Source: an uncultured Clostridia bacterium (lineage in GTDB: Bacteria; Bacillota; Clostridia; Christensenellales; UBA1242). From it: 64,000 nt of DNA. The stretch is taken from NCBI GenBank assembly GCA_934746715.1, contig CAKVFI010000002.1, forward strand, positions 62,001 through 126,000, read 5' to 3'. The position numbers were made by a program, and so were the translations under genes. The notes beneath the pieces were generated by a model. The model was not told where the DNA came from. It saw only the letters and a program-made list of their open reading frames with translations, and made no database searches. Below are positions 52,859-61,378 of this stretch, one piece after another. How positions within the stretch are numbered: the stretch's first letter is position 1; each line of letters starts with the position of its first letter.

Positions 52859-54226
52859 ATGGGAGATTTTAACAAAATAGTTAATTTATGCAAATCTAGG
52901 GGGCTGGTTTTCCCTGGCAGCGACATTTATGATGGGCTTGCAAACACATGGGACTACGGCCCAGTTGGTGTTGAACTTAAAAACAACATCAAACGCGCTT
53001 GGTGGAAAAAGTTTGTGCAGGAAAGCCACAACAGTTTTGGCATTGATGCCGATATCTTTATGAATAGCCGTGTTTGGGAGGCAAGTGGACACACCGCAAG
53101 TTTTTCTGACCCAAAAATGGATTGTAAATCATGCAAAACACGCCATCGTGCAGACAATTTGATTGAAGCACACAGCAAGGGCACTGTCAACCCAGACCTT
53201 ATGAGCAATGAAGAAATGGAAAAATATATTGCCGAACATCATGTATGTTGCCCAAAATGTGGCAAGTGTGATTGGACAAGTATTCGCAACTTCAACTTGA
53301 TGTTTTCAACTTCTCGTGGCGTAACTGATGATAGCCAAAATTTGATTTATCTTCGCCCAGAAACTGCACAAGGTGAATTTGTAAACTTCCTTAATGTGCA
53401 ACGCAGCATGCGTGCAAAAGTGCCTTTTGGCATTGCTCAAATTGGCAAAGCGTTCCGCAATGAAGTAACCCCTGGCAACTTTACTTTCCGCACAATCGAG
53501 TTTGAACAAATGGAACATCAATGGTTTTGCAAGCCAGAAGATAGCATGAAGTTTTACGCAGATTACAAACAAAAAGCAATGGACTTTTTGTTGAGCCTTG
53601 GTTTTAACAAAGACCATTTGCGTTACCATGACCATGACAAACTTGCTCACTACGCAAAAGCTGCTTGTGACATTCAATATTTGTATCCAATTGGGTGGGA
53701 AGAACTTAACGGCATTCATCATCGTGGTGATTGGGATTTGTCGCGTCATCAAGAATTTAGTGGCAAATCAATGCAATATCTTGACCCATACACAAATGAA
53801 AAATACATTCCAAATGTTGTGGAATATTCAATTGGTGCAGACCGTTTAACTTTGGCAGTTATGTGTGAAGCATATGACGAACAAAAATTGGAAGATGGTG
53901 AAACACGTGTTGTTATGCACTTCCACCCAGCGCTTGCCCCTTACAAGGTTGCAGTGCTTCCTTTGCAAAAAAATTTGGGCGAAAAGGCAGAAGAAATTTA
54001 TCGTGAACTTTCAAAGCACTTTATGGTTAGTTATGACGAAGCGGGTTCAATTGGTAAACGTTATCGCCGCCAAGACGAAATTGGCACACCTATGTGCGTA
54101 ACCATTGACTTTGACACTTTGGAAAACAACACTGTTACAGTGCGTGACAGAGATACAATGCAACAAATCCGTTTAAGTGTGGATGAACTTGTGCCATACA
54201 TTGAAAAACAAATTGCTTATTGCTAA
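52859..54226 (+). CDS. glyS: Glycine--tRNA ligase (dimeric, GlyQS-independent type)
   Basis: A 455-residue class II enzyme of the alpha2 type. Signatures: SRGLVFPGSDIYDGLANTWD, YGPVGVELKNNIKRAWW, a zinc site CKSCKTRHRAD ... CCPKCGKCD, motif 2 FRNEVTPGNFTFRTIEFEQM and ends with KRYRRQDEIGTPMCVTID for the anticodon domain. AAAGGAGA precedes the ATG. Controlled by the upstream T-box; terminator at 54232. Confidence 0.96.
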   Translation: MGDFNKIVNLCKSRGLVFPGSDIYDGLANTWDYGPVGVELKNNIKRAWWKKFVQESHNSFGIDADIFMNSRVWEASGHTASFSDPKMDCKSCKTRHRADNLIEAHSKGTVNPDLMSNEEMEKYIAEHHVCCPKCGKCDWTSIRNFNLMFSTSRGVTDDSQNLIYLRPETAQGEFVNFLNVQRSMRAKVPFGIAQIGKAFRNEVTPGNFTFRTIEFEQMEHQWFCKPEDSMKFYADYKQKAMDFLLSLGFNKDHLRYHDHDKLAHYAKAACDIQYLYPIGWEELNGIHHRGDWDLSRHQEFSGKSMQYLDPYTNEKYIPNVVEYSIGADRLTLAVMCEAYDEQKLEDGETRVVMHFHPALAPYKVAVLPLQKNLGEKAEEIYRELSKHFMVSYDEAGSIGKRYRRQDEIGTPMCVTIDFDTLENNTVTVRDRDTMQQIRLSVDELVPYIEKQIAYC

Positions 54227-54231
54227 AAATA

Positions 54232-54264
54232 AAAATCTCATCACAAGGTTGGTGAGATTTTTTT
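54232..54264 (+). terminator. Terminator after glyS
   Basis: AAATCTCA ... TGAGATTT with a T-run. Confidence 0.85.
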
Positions 54265-54399
54265 ATTTAATATTGGTTTTGCAAAATTGCATTTTAAAAG
54301 ATAGTTGTGTTTTTAACAGTGATTTGAAGATGTTTGAGTTTTTGCTCTATTGACAGAACCATGTTCATGTGCTAGTATAATTGCAGTTGGGAGTGTTTT

Positions 54400-54693
54400 A
54401 TGAAAATTTTAAACAAAGATAAACTTATTGAAAAAACAGGCAAAAGATTGGAAAAATTGAATGAAGAAATGGCAAAATCACACACAGAAAAATGCAAATG
54501 CTGTGGTGCAAAATTCTCTTTTAATGGATATGAAATTCAATATGATGAAACAGATTATGAATTTGATTACAGCAGTCCATATTATGTTGAGTGTCCATTT
54601 TGTAACACAAGGATTGGTTTAAGCATCAAATTTGGCAAATTATATGGCACCAAGTATGAAATCAACAATTGTGAAAGCATTTTAAACAAATAA
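54400..54693 (+). CDS. Small zinc-ribbon protein
   Basis: A 97-residue protein of unknown role with a four-Cys zinc ribbon, CKCCGAKFSFNGYEIQYD ... VECPFCNTRIGL (C-x-C-C ... C-x2-C), and a charged N-terminus. A TATAAT box at 54375-54380 is the probable -10; a TTGACA lies 20 nt before it, a longer spacer than ideal. TTGGGAG precedes the ATG. Terminator at 54703, so monocistronic. Confidence 0.7.
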   Translation: MKILNKDKLIEKTGKRLEKLNEEMAKSHTEKCKCCGAKFSFNGYEIQYDETDYEFDYSSPYYVECPFCNTRIGLSIKFGKLYGTKYEINNCESILNK

Positions 54694-54702
54694 TTTTGTA
54701 AC

Positions 54703-54731
54703 AAAAAATCCACATTTTTGTGGATTTTTTT
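54703..54731 (+). terminator. Bidirectional terminator
   Basis: AAATCCACA-ttt-TGTGGATTT with A and T tracts, between convergent genes at 54693 and 54757. Confidence 0.85.
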
Positions 54732-54756
54732 GTTTGATTAAATTATGATTGAAAGT

Positions 54757-55350
54757 TTATTTACGTTTTGAAGTAAAACTTGCGCCGCAGGAAGAGCATT
54801 TTGTTGCGCCACTTGTGTTTGCGCTGCCACAAAATTCACAATATTTTGTTTTGCTTTTTTCATTTGATGATGTTTTAAAATCTTTTTGCAATTTTTTCAC
54901 CCTTGGGTAAGGGCTTTCTAAATTGTCAAAATCAAAATCCTCATCTTCATCGGCCTCAACATCTTCTTCTGCGTCTGCATCATCATAGTTATATTTTGCA
55001 GCAGCTTCTTCGCCAGCAAGTTCTTTTAGTTTTTGTTTGTAGCGTTTGTTTTTGTTTATTTCTTTTGCGGTTTCTTCTGCTTCTTCTTCAGGAGTGGTGG
55101 TTGCGTGTTTAACACCAACACCCACAGCCAAAGCAATAACAGGCAAAAACAAAAAGCCGCCAGCGGCCATGGCAAAGCCGGCCATTTTTATGTCTGATTG
55201 TTCACTTGATGCGTCAAACCAACCTTCTTCGCCCATTTCAGGCACATACATTTTGTTTGCTTGGTTGATTTTTGCAATGCCAGCAATACCCAAAAATATT
55301 CCGCCAATAAGTGGAATTAACCACAAACATCTCAAAATTTTTCTTTTCAT
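54757..55350 (-). CDS. Membrane protein with C-terminal zinc ribbon
   Basis: A 197-residue protein with two hydrophobic segments (LWLIPLIGGIFLGIAGIAKI; FAMAAGGFLFLPVIALAVGV), an acidic disordered stretch (AEEDVEADEDEDFDFDN) and a terminal zinc ribbon (YCEFCGSANTSGATKCSSCG). The function is unknown. It is 7 bp after rplI on the same strand, so it is likely co-transcribed. Confidence 0.7.
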   Translation of the reverse strand: MKRKILRCLWLIPLIGGIFLGIAGIAKINQANKMYVPEMGEEGWFDASSEQSDIKMAGFAMAAGGFLFLPVIALAVGVGVKHATTTPEEEAEETAKEINKNKRYKQKLKELAGEEAAAKYNYDDADAEEDVEADEDEDFDFDNLESPYPRVKKLQKDFKTSSNEKSKTKYCEFCGSANTSGATKCSSCGASFTSKRK

Positions 55351-55357
55351 AATCTAC

Positions 55358-55801
55358 CTATTTTATGTTAACGCTTGCAACGATGTCTACGCTAACTTCC
55401 TTGATTAATTGCAAAGTGATTTTGTAATCTCCAACACCTTTGATTGTTGGAAAATCTTTAATTTGATTTTTTTCTATTTTAATTCCGTCCGCATTAAGTG
55501 CAGTTAAAATTTCTTGCTTTGTTATTGAGCCAAAAGCTTTGCCATTTGCACCAACATTCAAAGTGAAAGGGTAAACTTTGTTTTTGATTTTTGCTGCCAA
55601 TGCTTGATATTCTTTAACCAATTCGCCATGATGAAATGCTTTTGCTTCAACTTGACCTTTATGGTCATTCAAGGCACTTGCAGTTGCTTCCTTTGCGATG
55701 CCTTGGCGGATAAGCACATTGCTTGCGTAATTTGGGTTGACATCAATAATTTCCCCTGCTTTGCCTTTGCCTTTAAGGTCTTTAATTAAAATTACTTTCA
55801 T
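55358..55801 (-). CDS. rplI: Large ribosomal subunit protein bL9
   Basis: A 147-residue protein with the bL9 N-domain signature MKVILIKDLKGKGKAGEII and VNPNYASNVLIRQGIAKEA, the connecting helix and the C-domain (FGSITKQEILTALNADGIKI). Family length 148. Its start lies within the last 20 bp of the upstream small gene, suggesting coupling. The usual rpsF/ssb/rpsR neighbours are absent. Confidence 0.95.
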   Translation of the reverse strand: MKVILIKDLKGKGKAGEIIDVNPNYASNVLIRQGIAKEATASALNDHKGQVEAKAFHHGELVKEYQALAAKIKNKVYPFTLNVGANGKAFGSITKQEILTALNADGIKIEKNQIKDFPTIKGVGDYKITLQLIKEVSVDIVASVNIK

Positions 55802-56123
55802 TAATTTGTCCTTTTATTGCTTTTTCTTCATAAACTGCTTTAAGATTTTTAATTGAAGTGCTAAACCAAATGCGCATGTTTTTAATTATAACTTCAATCT
55901 GTTCCTCCCAACATTTGCCAGTGGAAGTTAATCTTACTGATGTGATAAATTTATTGAAATAATTAACACAATTTTTACATTCAGTTTCAAATTTTGTGTC
56001 CCCTTTTTGTGCTAAATTGTACAAACTGTTAAAAGAATCGTAAAAATCTCTTTTATTTGATAAGTTTGAAAGTTGGTTGTAATGTTTTAATGTTTCTATA
56101 TATGCTGTGTGATTTATGTTCAT
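55782..56123 (-). CDS. Small unknown protein, leaderless, upstream of rplI
   Basis: A 113-residue helical protein with no recognised motif (NINHTAYIETLKHYNQLSNL ...; three Cys in ECKNCVNYF and GKCWEEQ). Its ATG at 56123 lies 6 nt after a TATCAT box of a good promoter, with no Shine-Dalgarno, so the mRNA is probably leaderless. It overlaps rplI by 20 bp and heads the three-gene unit. Real gene status rests on promoter fit and overlap. Confidence 0.6.
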   Translation of the reverse strand: MNINHTAYIETLKHYNQLSNLSNKRDFYDSFNSLYNLAQKGDTKFETECKNCVNYFNKFITSVRLTSTGKCWEEQIEVIIKNMRIWFSTSIKNLKAVYEEKAIKGQINESNFN

Positions 56124-56129
56124 GTTTTT

Positions 56130-56158
56130 ATGATATCAAATAAAACATGCTTTGTCAA
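56130..56158 (-). promoter_or_regulatory. Promoter abutting the start codon at 56123
   Basis: Minus strand TTGACA (56153-56158), 17 bp, TATCAT (56130-56135), then 6 nt to the ATG. Confidence 0.8.
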
Positions 56159-56215
56159 ACTTAAAACAAGTATAAACCCACTTAATTTTGTCAAAAATCA
56201 TTTTGGGAGAAAACT

Positions 56216-56530
56216 ATGGATATAATGTGCCGCAAATATAGTTGTGTTTTTAATGAAAAAGCAAAATGCAGCCGCAAAAATTTGGAAGTTGGCAAAAACG
56301 CTGATTGCTTAAATTTAAAAGCGGACAACACAAAAATTGTGCCAGACATTTCACGCGATATGTTTGTCCACGAGCCTGATGTTGCACCATATCATCATTG
56401 CAAAACAATGAACATCATGTGCTTAACAAAAAATTGCATTTTTAACAAAAATGGGGAGTGTTTTTCCAACGGGATTTTTGTTGGAAGCGAAAAATCTCAA
56501 GCACCATGCAATTCTTTTGTGCCTAGATAA
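56216..56530 (+). CDS. Protein with two DUF1540 domains
   Basis: A 104-residue protein with two Cys-rich units of the DUF1540 type: MCRKYSCVFNEKAKCSRKNL and MCLTKNCIFNKNGECFSNGI, each ending in V-x ... C. DUF1540 is common in Clostridia and of unknown function, possibly metal binding. GGGAGAAAA precedes the start. No terminator seen before the next promoter. Confidence 0.8.
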   Translation: MDIMCRKYSCVFNEKAKCSRKNLEVGKNADCLNLKADNTKIVPDISRDMFVHEPDVAPYHHCKTMNIMCLTKNCIFNKNGECFSNGIFVGSEKSQAPCNSFVPR

Positions 56531-56574
56531 TGCTTTGTTTTAAAATTAAAGATTTTCATTTTGTTTAATTTTGT

Positions 56575-56604
56575 TTGACAGAATTGAGTTTTAAAGGGTA
56601 TACT
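56575..56604 (+). promoter_or_regulatory. Promoter abutting the GLUG surface gene
   Basis: TTGACA (56575-56580), 18 bp, TATACT (56599-56604), 8 nt before the ATG at 56613. Confidence 0.8.
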
Positions 56605-56612
56605 AACATTAT

Positions 56613-58265
56613 ATGTTAGGGGCAAAAGTTGTTAAATATAAAAAGATAGTAAGCATTCTCTTGCTTGCTTTTTGTTTTGCTTTGGCAGTGGTTACAAGTT
56701 TGGGATTGATTTCAGAGTTTGCCCCAGGCAATGTGGCAGCAATTCGCACAACTTCTGGAGTTGTTAAATTTCAATTGACAGAAAAAGTTACAACAGAAGA
56801 TAACACTGCAGAAAAGTTATCTAAAAAAATAAAGATTACTTCAACTGGAAAAACTGGCAAATTTGGCATGATTAAAATTGCATCAAACAATGTTATGTTT
56901 GATTATACGATTGGTGAACAAGTTTACTATTTGTCTGCTGCTGGCAAATCAATCAACACAACCAGCGAGCACACTTTTACAGCCACCGCCAGCATAGCAT
57001 ATTTAAGTAATTCCACAGCGCTAACAAGCTTTAGAAACAGCGTGAACGACGGAACAACATATAGTGGTCAAACAGTACGCTTAAGCAAAGATATTAATTT
57101 GGGTGGAGTTGAATGGACACCGATTGGACATACATTAAACAAAAATTTTCAAGGTACGTTTGATGGTTGGGATCACACAATCTCTAATTTTGTGATAACA
57201 AAGGCGTGCGTTATTGACAAAAGAATTATATCTGGTGTGGGCTTATTTGGTTTTATGGAAAAAACAGCCACAATAGAGAATTTAAAAATTTCAAATGCAA
57301 GAATAACCATATCAAACAATGCAGACAATTGCACACCTTATGGCTATGGCATTTTGGTTGGTCATTTTGGCAATTCACTTGTTAGCAACGAAAAGAAATA
57401 TGAAACCGGCAATTTGGCTGAAGCTTTGTATATATATAATTGTGTAATTGAAAATTCAAGTATCACAATACCAAATGGGTATAATGCCAAAGATAGATTT
57501 TGGTCAATGGGTGTTGGTGGATTGATTGGCTCTGCAAAATTGGCAACAAGCATAAAAAATTGTTCTGTATCCACAGATATATCATTTAGCGGCAGTTTTA
57601 TGGGTAAAAGCAATAGCTCAAAGGCTAGAAACTATATCGGAGGCATAATGGGTGGTCAAATAAGAAATTATTTGGAAAGTTGGCCAAGTGGCGTAGTTTC
57701 AATTACTAATTGTTTGTTTACTGGCAGCATTAAAAATAACACTACAACATTTCCATGGGGGCAAGTTGCTGGAATCCTTGGAGGTGCTGATACTCAAGCT
57801 GGTTACAATAACAACTATTGGGGAACGGTTATTATTAAAAATTGCTATGCTTATATGACATTTGTTGCAGGAAAAGGGCTGCAACATCACCCAATTTGCT
57901 GTGGCAATTATGGTGAATGGAATAGTGGTTACACTAACAATTTTTACACAAATGCAACAGACTCATATTATCAGCACTTTAAACCTTATTACCGCGTGAA
58001 TATGGAAAATAATTATTTTGCTTTAAAATCAAACAACACAAAAGCAAATGCAAATACAATATTTAGAACAAATGCAATATTCCACACAAGCACAAATAAA
58101 AACGGAAAGTATTACTCATATTCATTTGATGGTGAACATTATTATGAATATAATTCAAGTGTTGCAAAAAGTTCGACATATTTATATTCTCAACCAAATT
58201 ATGGTGGTGTAACTTGTGAAGTACCAATTCAGGTTAATCCATCAACATTTAATAGAATTAGTTAA
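56613..58265 (+). CDS. Secreted GLUG-motif surface protein
   Basis: A 550-residue exported protein: a hydrophobic signal (IVSILLLAFCFALAVVTSLG), then beta-helix-like repeats of the GLUG class, e.g. GTFDGWDHTISNFVITKACV ... GVGLFGFMEKTATIENLKIS, and a second block GGIMGGQIRN ... ITNCLFTGSIKN. Aromatic, Asn-rich C-terminus with no anchor motif. Often adhesins or carbohydrate-binding proteins. The ATG lies 8 nt after the -10 with no Shine-Dalgarno (near-leaderless). Confidence 0.78.
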   Translation: MLGAKVVKYKKIVSILLLAFCFALAVVTSLGLISEFAPGNVAAIRTTSGVVKFQLTEKVTTEDNTAEKLSKKIKITSTGKTGKFGMIKIASNNVMFDYTIGEQVYYLSAAGKSINTTSEHTFTATASIAYLSNSTALTSFRNSVNDGTTYSGQTVRLSKDINLGGVEWTPIGHTLNKNFQGTFDGWDHTISNFVITKACVIDKRIISGVGLFGFMEKTATIENLKISNARITISNNADNCTPYGYGILVGHFGNSLVSNEKKYETGNLAEALYIYNCVIENSSITIPNGYNAKDRFWSMGVGGLIGSAKLATSIKNCSVSTDISFSGSFMGKSNSSKARNYIGGIMGGQIRNYLESWPSGVVSITNCLFTGSIKNNTTTFPWGQVAGILGGADTQAGYNNNYWGTVIIKNCYAYMTFVAGKGLQHHPICCGNYGEWNSGYTNNFYTNATDSYYQHFKPYYRVNMENNYFALKSNNTKANANTIFRTNAIFHTSTNKNGKYYSYSFDGEHYYEYNSSVAKSSTYLYSQPNYGGVTCEVPIQVNPSTFNRIS

Positions 58266-58298
58266 CAATTTTGAACAAAACCAATCAAACAATTTTAG

Positions 58299-58327
58299 TT
58301 GACTAAATTTTGAGTTGTTGATATAAT
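58299..58327 (+). promoter_or_regulatory. Promoter upstream of leuS
   Basis: TTGACT (58299-58304), 17 bp, TATAAT (58322-58327). A terminator-like hairpin lies ~60 nt downstream, before leuS. Confidence 0.8.
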
Positions 58328-58385
58328 ACCTTTATCCAAAAAAAGGTATGGATTGGGTTGTTTTGATAATTAAAAATTGATTTTA

Positions 58386-58416
58386 AATCCTTATCTTGTT
58401 TGATAAGGATTTTTTA
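58386..58416 (+). terminator. Terminator-like hairpin in the leuS leader
   Basis: AATCCTTATC-ttgttt-GATAAGGATT then T's, between the promoter and leuS. It suggests attenuation, but no T-box motif is seen; a 10-codon ORF (MDWVVLIIKN, 58347-58379) precedes it. Confidence 0.65.
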
Positions 58417-58500
58417 TTAAAACAAGCGCAAAACATATATTTTAATTAAAAAATATTTTCTTTTGTTTGCGGCACGCTCATTTATTTTAAAAGGATTTTT

Positions 58501-60909
58501 ATGGCAGAGTACAATCACATTGAAGTGGAAAAAAAGTGGAAAAAATATTGGGAAGAACATCAAACTTTTAAAACAGATGCTTGGGATTTTTCTCGCCCTA
58601 AATTTTATGCTTTGGACATGTTTCCATATCCATCTGGTGCTGGTTTGCATGTTGGGCACCCAGAAGGTTACACGGCAACCGATATTGTAAGCCGCATGAA
58701 ACGCATGCAAGGTTACAACGTGCTTCACCCAATGGGCTATGACAGTTTTGGTTTGCCAGCCGAGCAATATGCAATTGACACTGGCAACAACCCTGTTATT
58801 TTTACTGAAAAAAACATAAAAATTTTTACTGAACAACTTAAAAATATCGGTCTTTCTTATGACTGGGATAGGGAAATCCGCACAAGCGACCCTAAATTTT
58901 ACAAATGGACGCAATGGATTTTTAAGCAAATGTATCTTGACGGGCTTGCAAAATGTGTTGATATGCCTGTCAATTGGTGTGAAGAACTTGGCTGCGTGCT
59001 TGCCAACGACGAAATTGTGGACGGAAAAAGTGAGCGTGGCGGATATCCAGTTGTTAAAAAGAACATGAAACAATGGGTTATCGACATGCCAAAGTATGCA
59101 GAAAAATTGCTTGCTGGGTTGGACACAATTGATTGGCCAGAATCAACAAAAGCAATGCAACGCAATCGTATCGGCAAATCAACTGGTGTTGAAGTGGATT
59201 TCACTCTTGTTGGCGGTGGCAAATTTTCTATTTTCACCACTTGCATTGAAACAATTTATGGCATAACTTTTATGGTTGTTGCACCAGACAGTAAATTGGT
59301 GGACGAACTTAAACCGCGCATAAAAAATTGGGCGGAAGTTGAAGAATATCGCCGCCAAACAGAAAAATTGAGCGATTTGGAGCGCACCGAACTCAACAAA
59401 GGCAAAACTGGTGTTAAATTGGAAGGCATTTTTGCAATCAATCCAGTTAATGGCAAACAAGTGCCAGTGTTTGCGGGCGATTTTGTGCTTGCAAGTTACG
59501 GCACAGGCGCAGTTATGGCTGTGCCAACCCATGATCAGCGCGATTTTGAATATGCTGTTGCTCACAATATTCCAATGATTCAAGTGATTGATGGCGCAGA
59601 CGTGTCAAAACATGCGTTTGAAAAACAAGATTATTTGGGTAAGGGCTGTAAGTTGATTAACAGTGAAGAGTTTACTGGTTTGACGGTGGAACAAGCAAAA
59701 GATGCCATTACAGACAAACTTGTAAAAATGGGCGTTGCACGCAAAACTGTCAACTACAAATTGCGTGAATGGATTTTTGCACGTCAACGCTATTGGGGTG
59801 AACCTGTGCCAATTGTGCATTTTGCTGACGGCTCAACAAAAGCACTTGAAGACAGTGAGCTACCTTTGGTTTTGCCGGAATTGGACGATTACAAACCAGC
59901 AAAAGACGGCAACAGTCCACTTGCAAAAGCAGATTGGTGGGTTAATGTTAACGTTGACGGAAAACCAGCCAAGCGCGAAACAAACACAATGCCGGGCAGT
60001 GCTGGTTCAAGTTGGTATTTTTTGAGATATATTGACCCACACAACGACAAAGAGTTTGCAAATCAAGAATTGCTTAAACACTGGCTTCCTGTTGACCTTT
60101 ATGTGGGAGGGCCGGAGCATGCTGTTGGGCATTTGATGTATTCTCGTATGTGGACAAATTATCTGTTTGACAAAGGGCTTGTTCCTGTTAAAGAACCTTT
60201 TAAAAAACTTGTGCATCAAGGTATGATTTTGGGTGCAAATGGCATAAAAATGGGCAAGCGTTATCCACAATTTGTGGTTGACCCAAATGTTATTGTTGCA
60301 AAATATGGTGCGGACACTTTGCGCCTTTATGAAATGTTTATGGGGCCACTTCAAGAAAGCAAACCTTGGGACGACAATGGAGTGAATGGTTCTCGCAAAT
60401 TTTTGGATAGAGTTTGGCGTTTGATTCATGAAAAACAAATCATTGATGACGAAAACAAAAATCTTGATGCTCTTTACAACGCAACAGTAAAAAAAGTTAC
60501 AGAAGATTACGAAACTCTCAACTTTAACACAGCTATCAGCCAAATGATGATTTTTGTAAACGCTATGGCAAAAGAAGAAACTTTGCCAAAAGATATGGCA
60601 GAAGGTTTTGTTAAACTTCTCAACCCAATTTGCCCTTGCATAACTGAAGAATTGTGGCAATTTTTGGGGCACAACAACACCATTGCATATGAATCTTGGC
60701 CAACTTTTGATGAAAACAAAATGGTTGTTGACACTGTTGAAATTCCAATTCAAGTTAACGGCAAATTTCGTGGCAAAATCACAGTATTAAAATCAGCCAC
60801 AGAAGAAGAAATTAAAACAAAAGCATTGGCAGAAGTGCAAACCTATGTTGCTGCTGGTTACAAAAAAATAATATATGTGCCAGGCAGAATATTTAACATT
60901 GTTGTTTAA
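58501..60909 (+). CDS. leuS: Leucine--tRNA ligase
   Basis: An 802-residue class I enzyme. The HIGH motif is in PYPSGAGLHVGHPEGY (about 42-57), the editing domain (CP1) spans ~220-400 with TTCIETIYGITFMVV and GTGAVMAVPTHDQRDF, and the catalytic core resumes with FARQRYWGEPVPIVH and PGSAGSSWYFLRYIDP. The KMSKS loop reads KMGKRYPQFVVDP, a variant of the consensus. AAAGGA precedes the ATG. Promoter and hairpin upstream imply regulation. Confidence 0.95.
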   Translation: MAEYNHIEVEKKWKKYWEEHQTFKTDAWDFSRPKFYALDMFPYPSGAGLHVGHPEGYTATDIVSRMKRMQGYNVLHPMGYDSFGLPAEQYAIDTGNNPVIFTEKNIKIFTEQLKNIGLSYDWDREIRTSDPKFYKWTQWIFKQMYLDGLAKCVDMPVNWCEELGCVLANDEIVDGKSERGGYPVVKKNMKQWVIDMPKYAEKLLAGLDTIDWPESTKAMQRNRIGKSTGVEVDFTLVGGGKFSIFTTCIETIYGITFMVVAPDSKLVDELKPRIKNWAEVEEYRRQTEKLSDLERTELNKGKTGVKLEGIFAINPVNGKQVPVFAGDFVLASYGTGAVMAVPTHDQRDFEYAVAHNIPMIQVIDGADVSKHAFEKQDYLGKGCKLINSEEFTGLTVEQAKDAITDKLVKMGVARKTVNYKLREWIFARQRYWGEPVPIVHFADGSTKALEDSELPLVLPELDDYKPAKDGNSPLAKADWWVNVNVDGKPAKRETNTMPGSAGSSWYFLRYIDPHNDKEFANQELLKHWLPVDLYVGGPEHAVGHLMYSRMWTNYLFDKGLVPVKEPFKKLVHQGMILGANGIKMGKRYPQFVVDPNVIVAKYGADTLRLYEMFMGPLQESKPWDDNGVNGSRKFLDRVWRLIHEKQIIDDENKNLDALYNATVKKVTEDYETLNFNTAISQMMIFVNAMAKEETLPKDMAEGFVKLLNPICPCITEELWQFLGHNNTIAYESWPTFDENKMVVDTVEIPIQVNGKFRGKITVLKSATEEEIKTKALAEVQTYVAAGYKKIIYVPGRIFNIVV

Positions 60910-60910
60910 C

Positions 60911-60938
60911 TTGACAAATTGTAAAAATTTAATATAAT
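60911..60938 (+). promoter_or_regulatory. Promoter of tRNA-Ser
   Basis: TTGACA (60911-60916), 16 bp, TATAAT (60933-60938). Element E3 now separates it from the tRNA by 263 bp. Confidence 0.75.
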
Positions 60939-60984
60939 TAACTTTGTTTTAAGCTAAACATATTTAAAATTAAATAAAAAAATA

Positions 60985-61036
60985 AGTTGCTTTTTAATTA
61001 AAGCAACCAACTATGCAGAGACGAAAGTAGTCGAAC
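60985..61036 (+). repeat. Degenerate copy of the tRNA-Ser 5' half and its leader hairpin
   Basis: Matches 61171-61224 with ~70% identity: a hairpin GTTGCTTT/AAAGCAAC (the other copy has GTTGTTT/AAACAAC, compensated), then ATGCAGAGA ... GTAGTCGAAC. It lacks the rest of a tRNA. Probably the target-site duplication left by E3. Confidence 0.75.
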
Positions 61037-61170
61037 GTCAAAGCACAAGTTTTAAATTATTTGCTAAGCGCAAATTTCAGCAAAAACTTGGCTTTTCCTT
61101 ATTCCCAAAAACTAAACATTTTTGGGAGCCCTAAAACTCGTTCGCCCACTTTAAGTCAATAAATCTTTTT
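61037..61170 (-). mobile_element. Structured repeat element E3 at tRNA-Ser
   Basis: Read on the minus strand: a 14-nt segment AGTGGGCGAACGAG (61137-61150) complementary at 13 of 14 positions to the corresponding strand of tRNA-Ser (61214-61227), then the core AGGGCTCCC, hairpin CCCAAAAA/TTTTTGGG, closing GGCT/AGCC, hairpin ATTTGC/GCAAAT, and an end in TTTGAC. These align with E1 and E2 but with different bases in the stems. It lies between the promoter and the tRNA, antisense to it. No ORF. Confidence 0.6.
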
Positions 61171-61200
61171 AGTTGTTTCTTGATTAAAACAACTATTTAT

Positions 61201-61289
61201 GCAGAGATGTCGGAGTGGTCGAACGAGCACGATTGGAAATCGTGTGATGTTAACAGCATCCATGGGTTCAAATCCCATTCTCTGCGCCA
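61201..61289 (+). tRNA. tRNA-Ser (anticodon GGA)
   Basis: Acceptor stem GCAGAGA/TCTCTGC, anticodon stem CACGA/TCGTG with loop TTGGAAA (GGA), a long variable arm (TGATGTTAACAGCATC) and a T-arm ATGGG-TTCAAAT-CCCAT; the CCA end is encoded (61287-61289). Reads UCC/UCU codons. A 54-bp stretch covering its 5' half and leader is duplicated upstream around E3. Confidence 0.95.
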
Positions 61290-61378
61290 AAATAAGCACA
61301 AGTTTGAGCAACTTGTGTTTTTTGTTGGAGAAATTGTTGGTTGTGTGATATAATTAAAAAAAATTATTGGGGTGAAGC

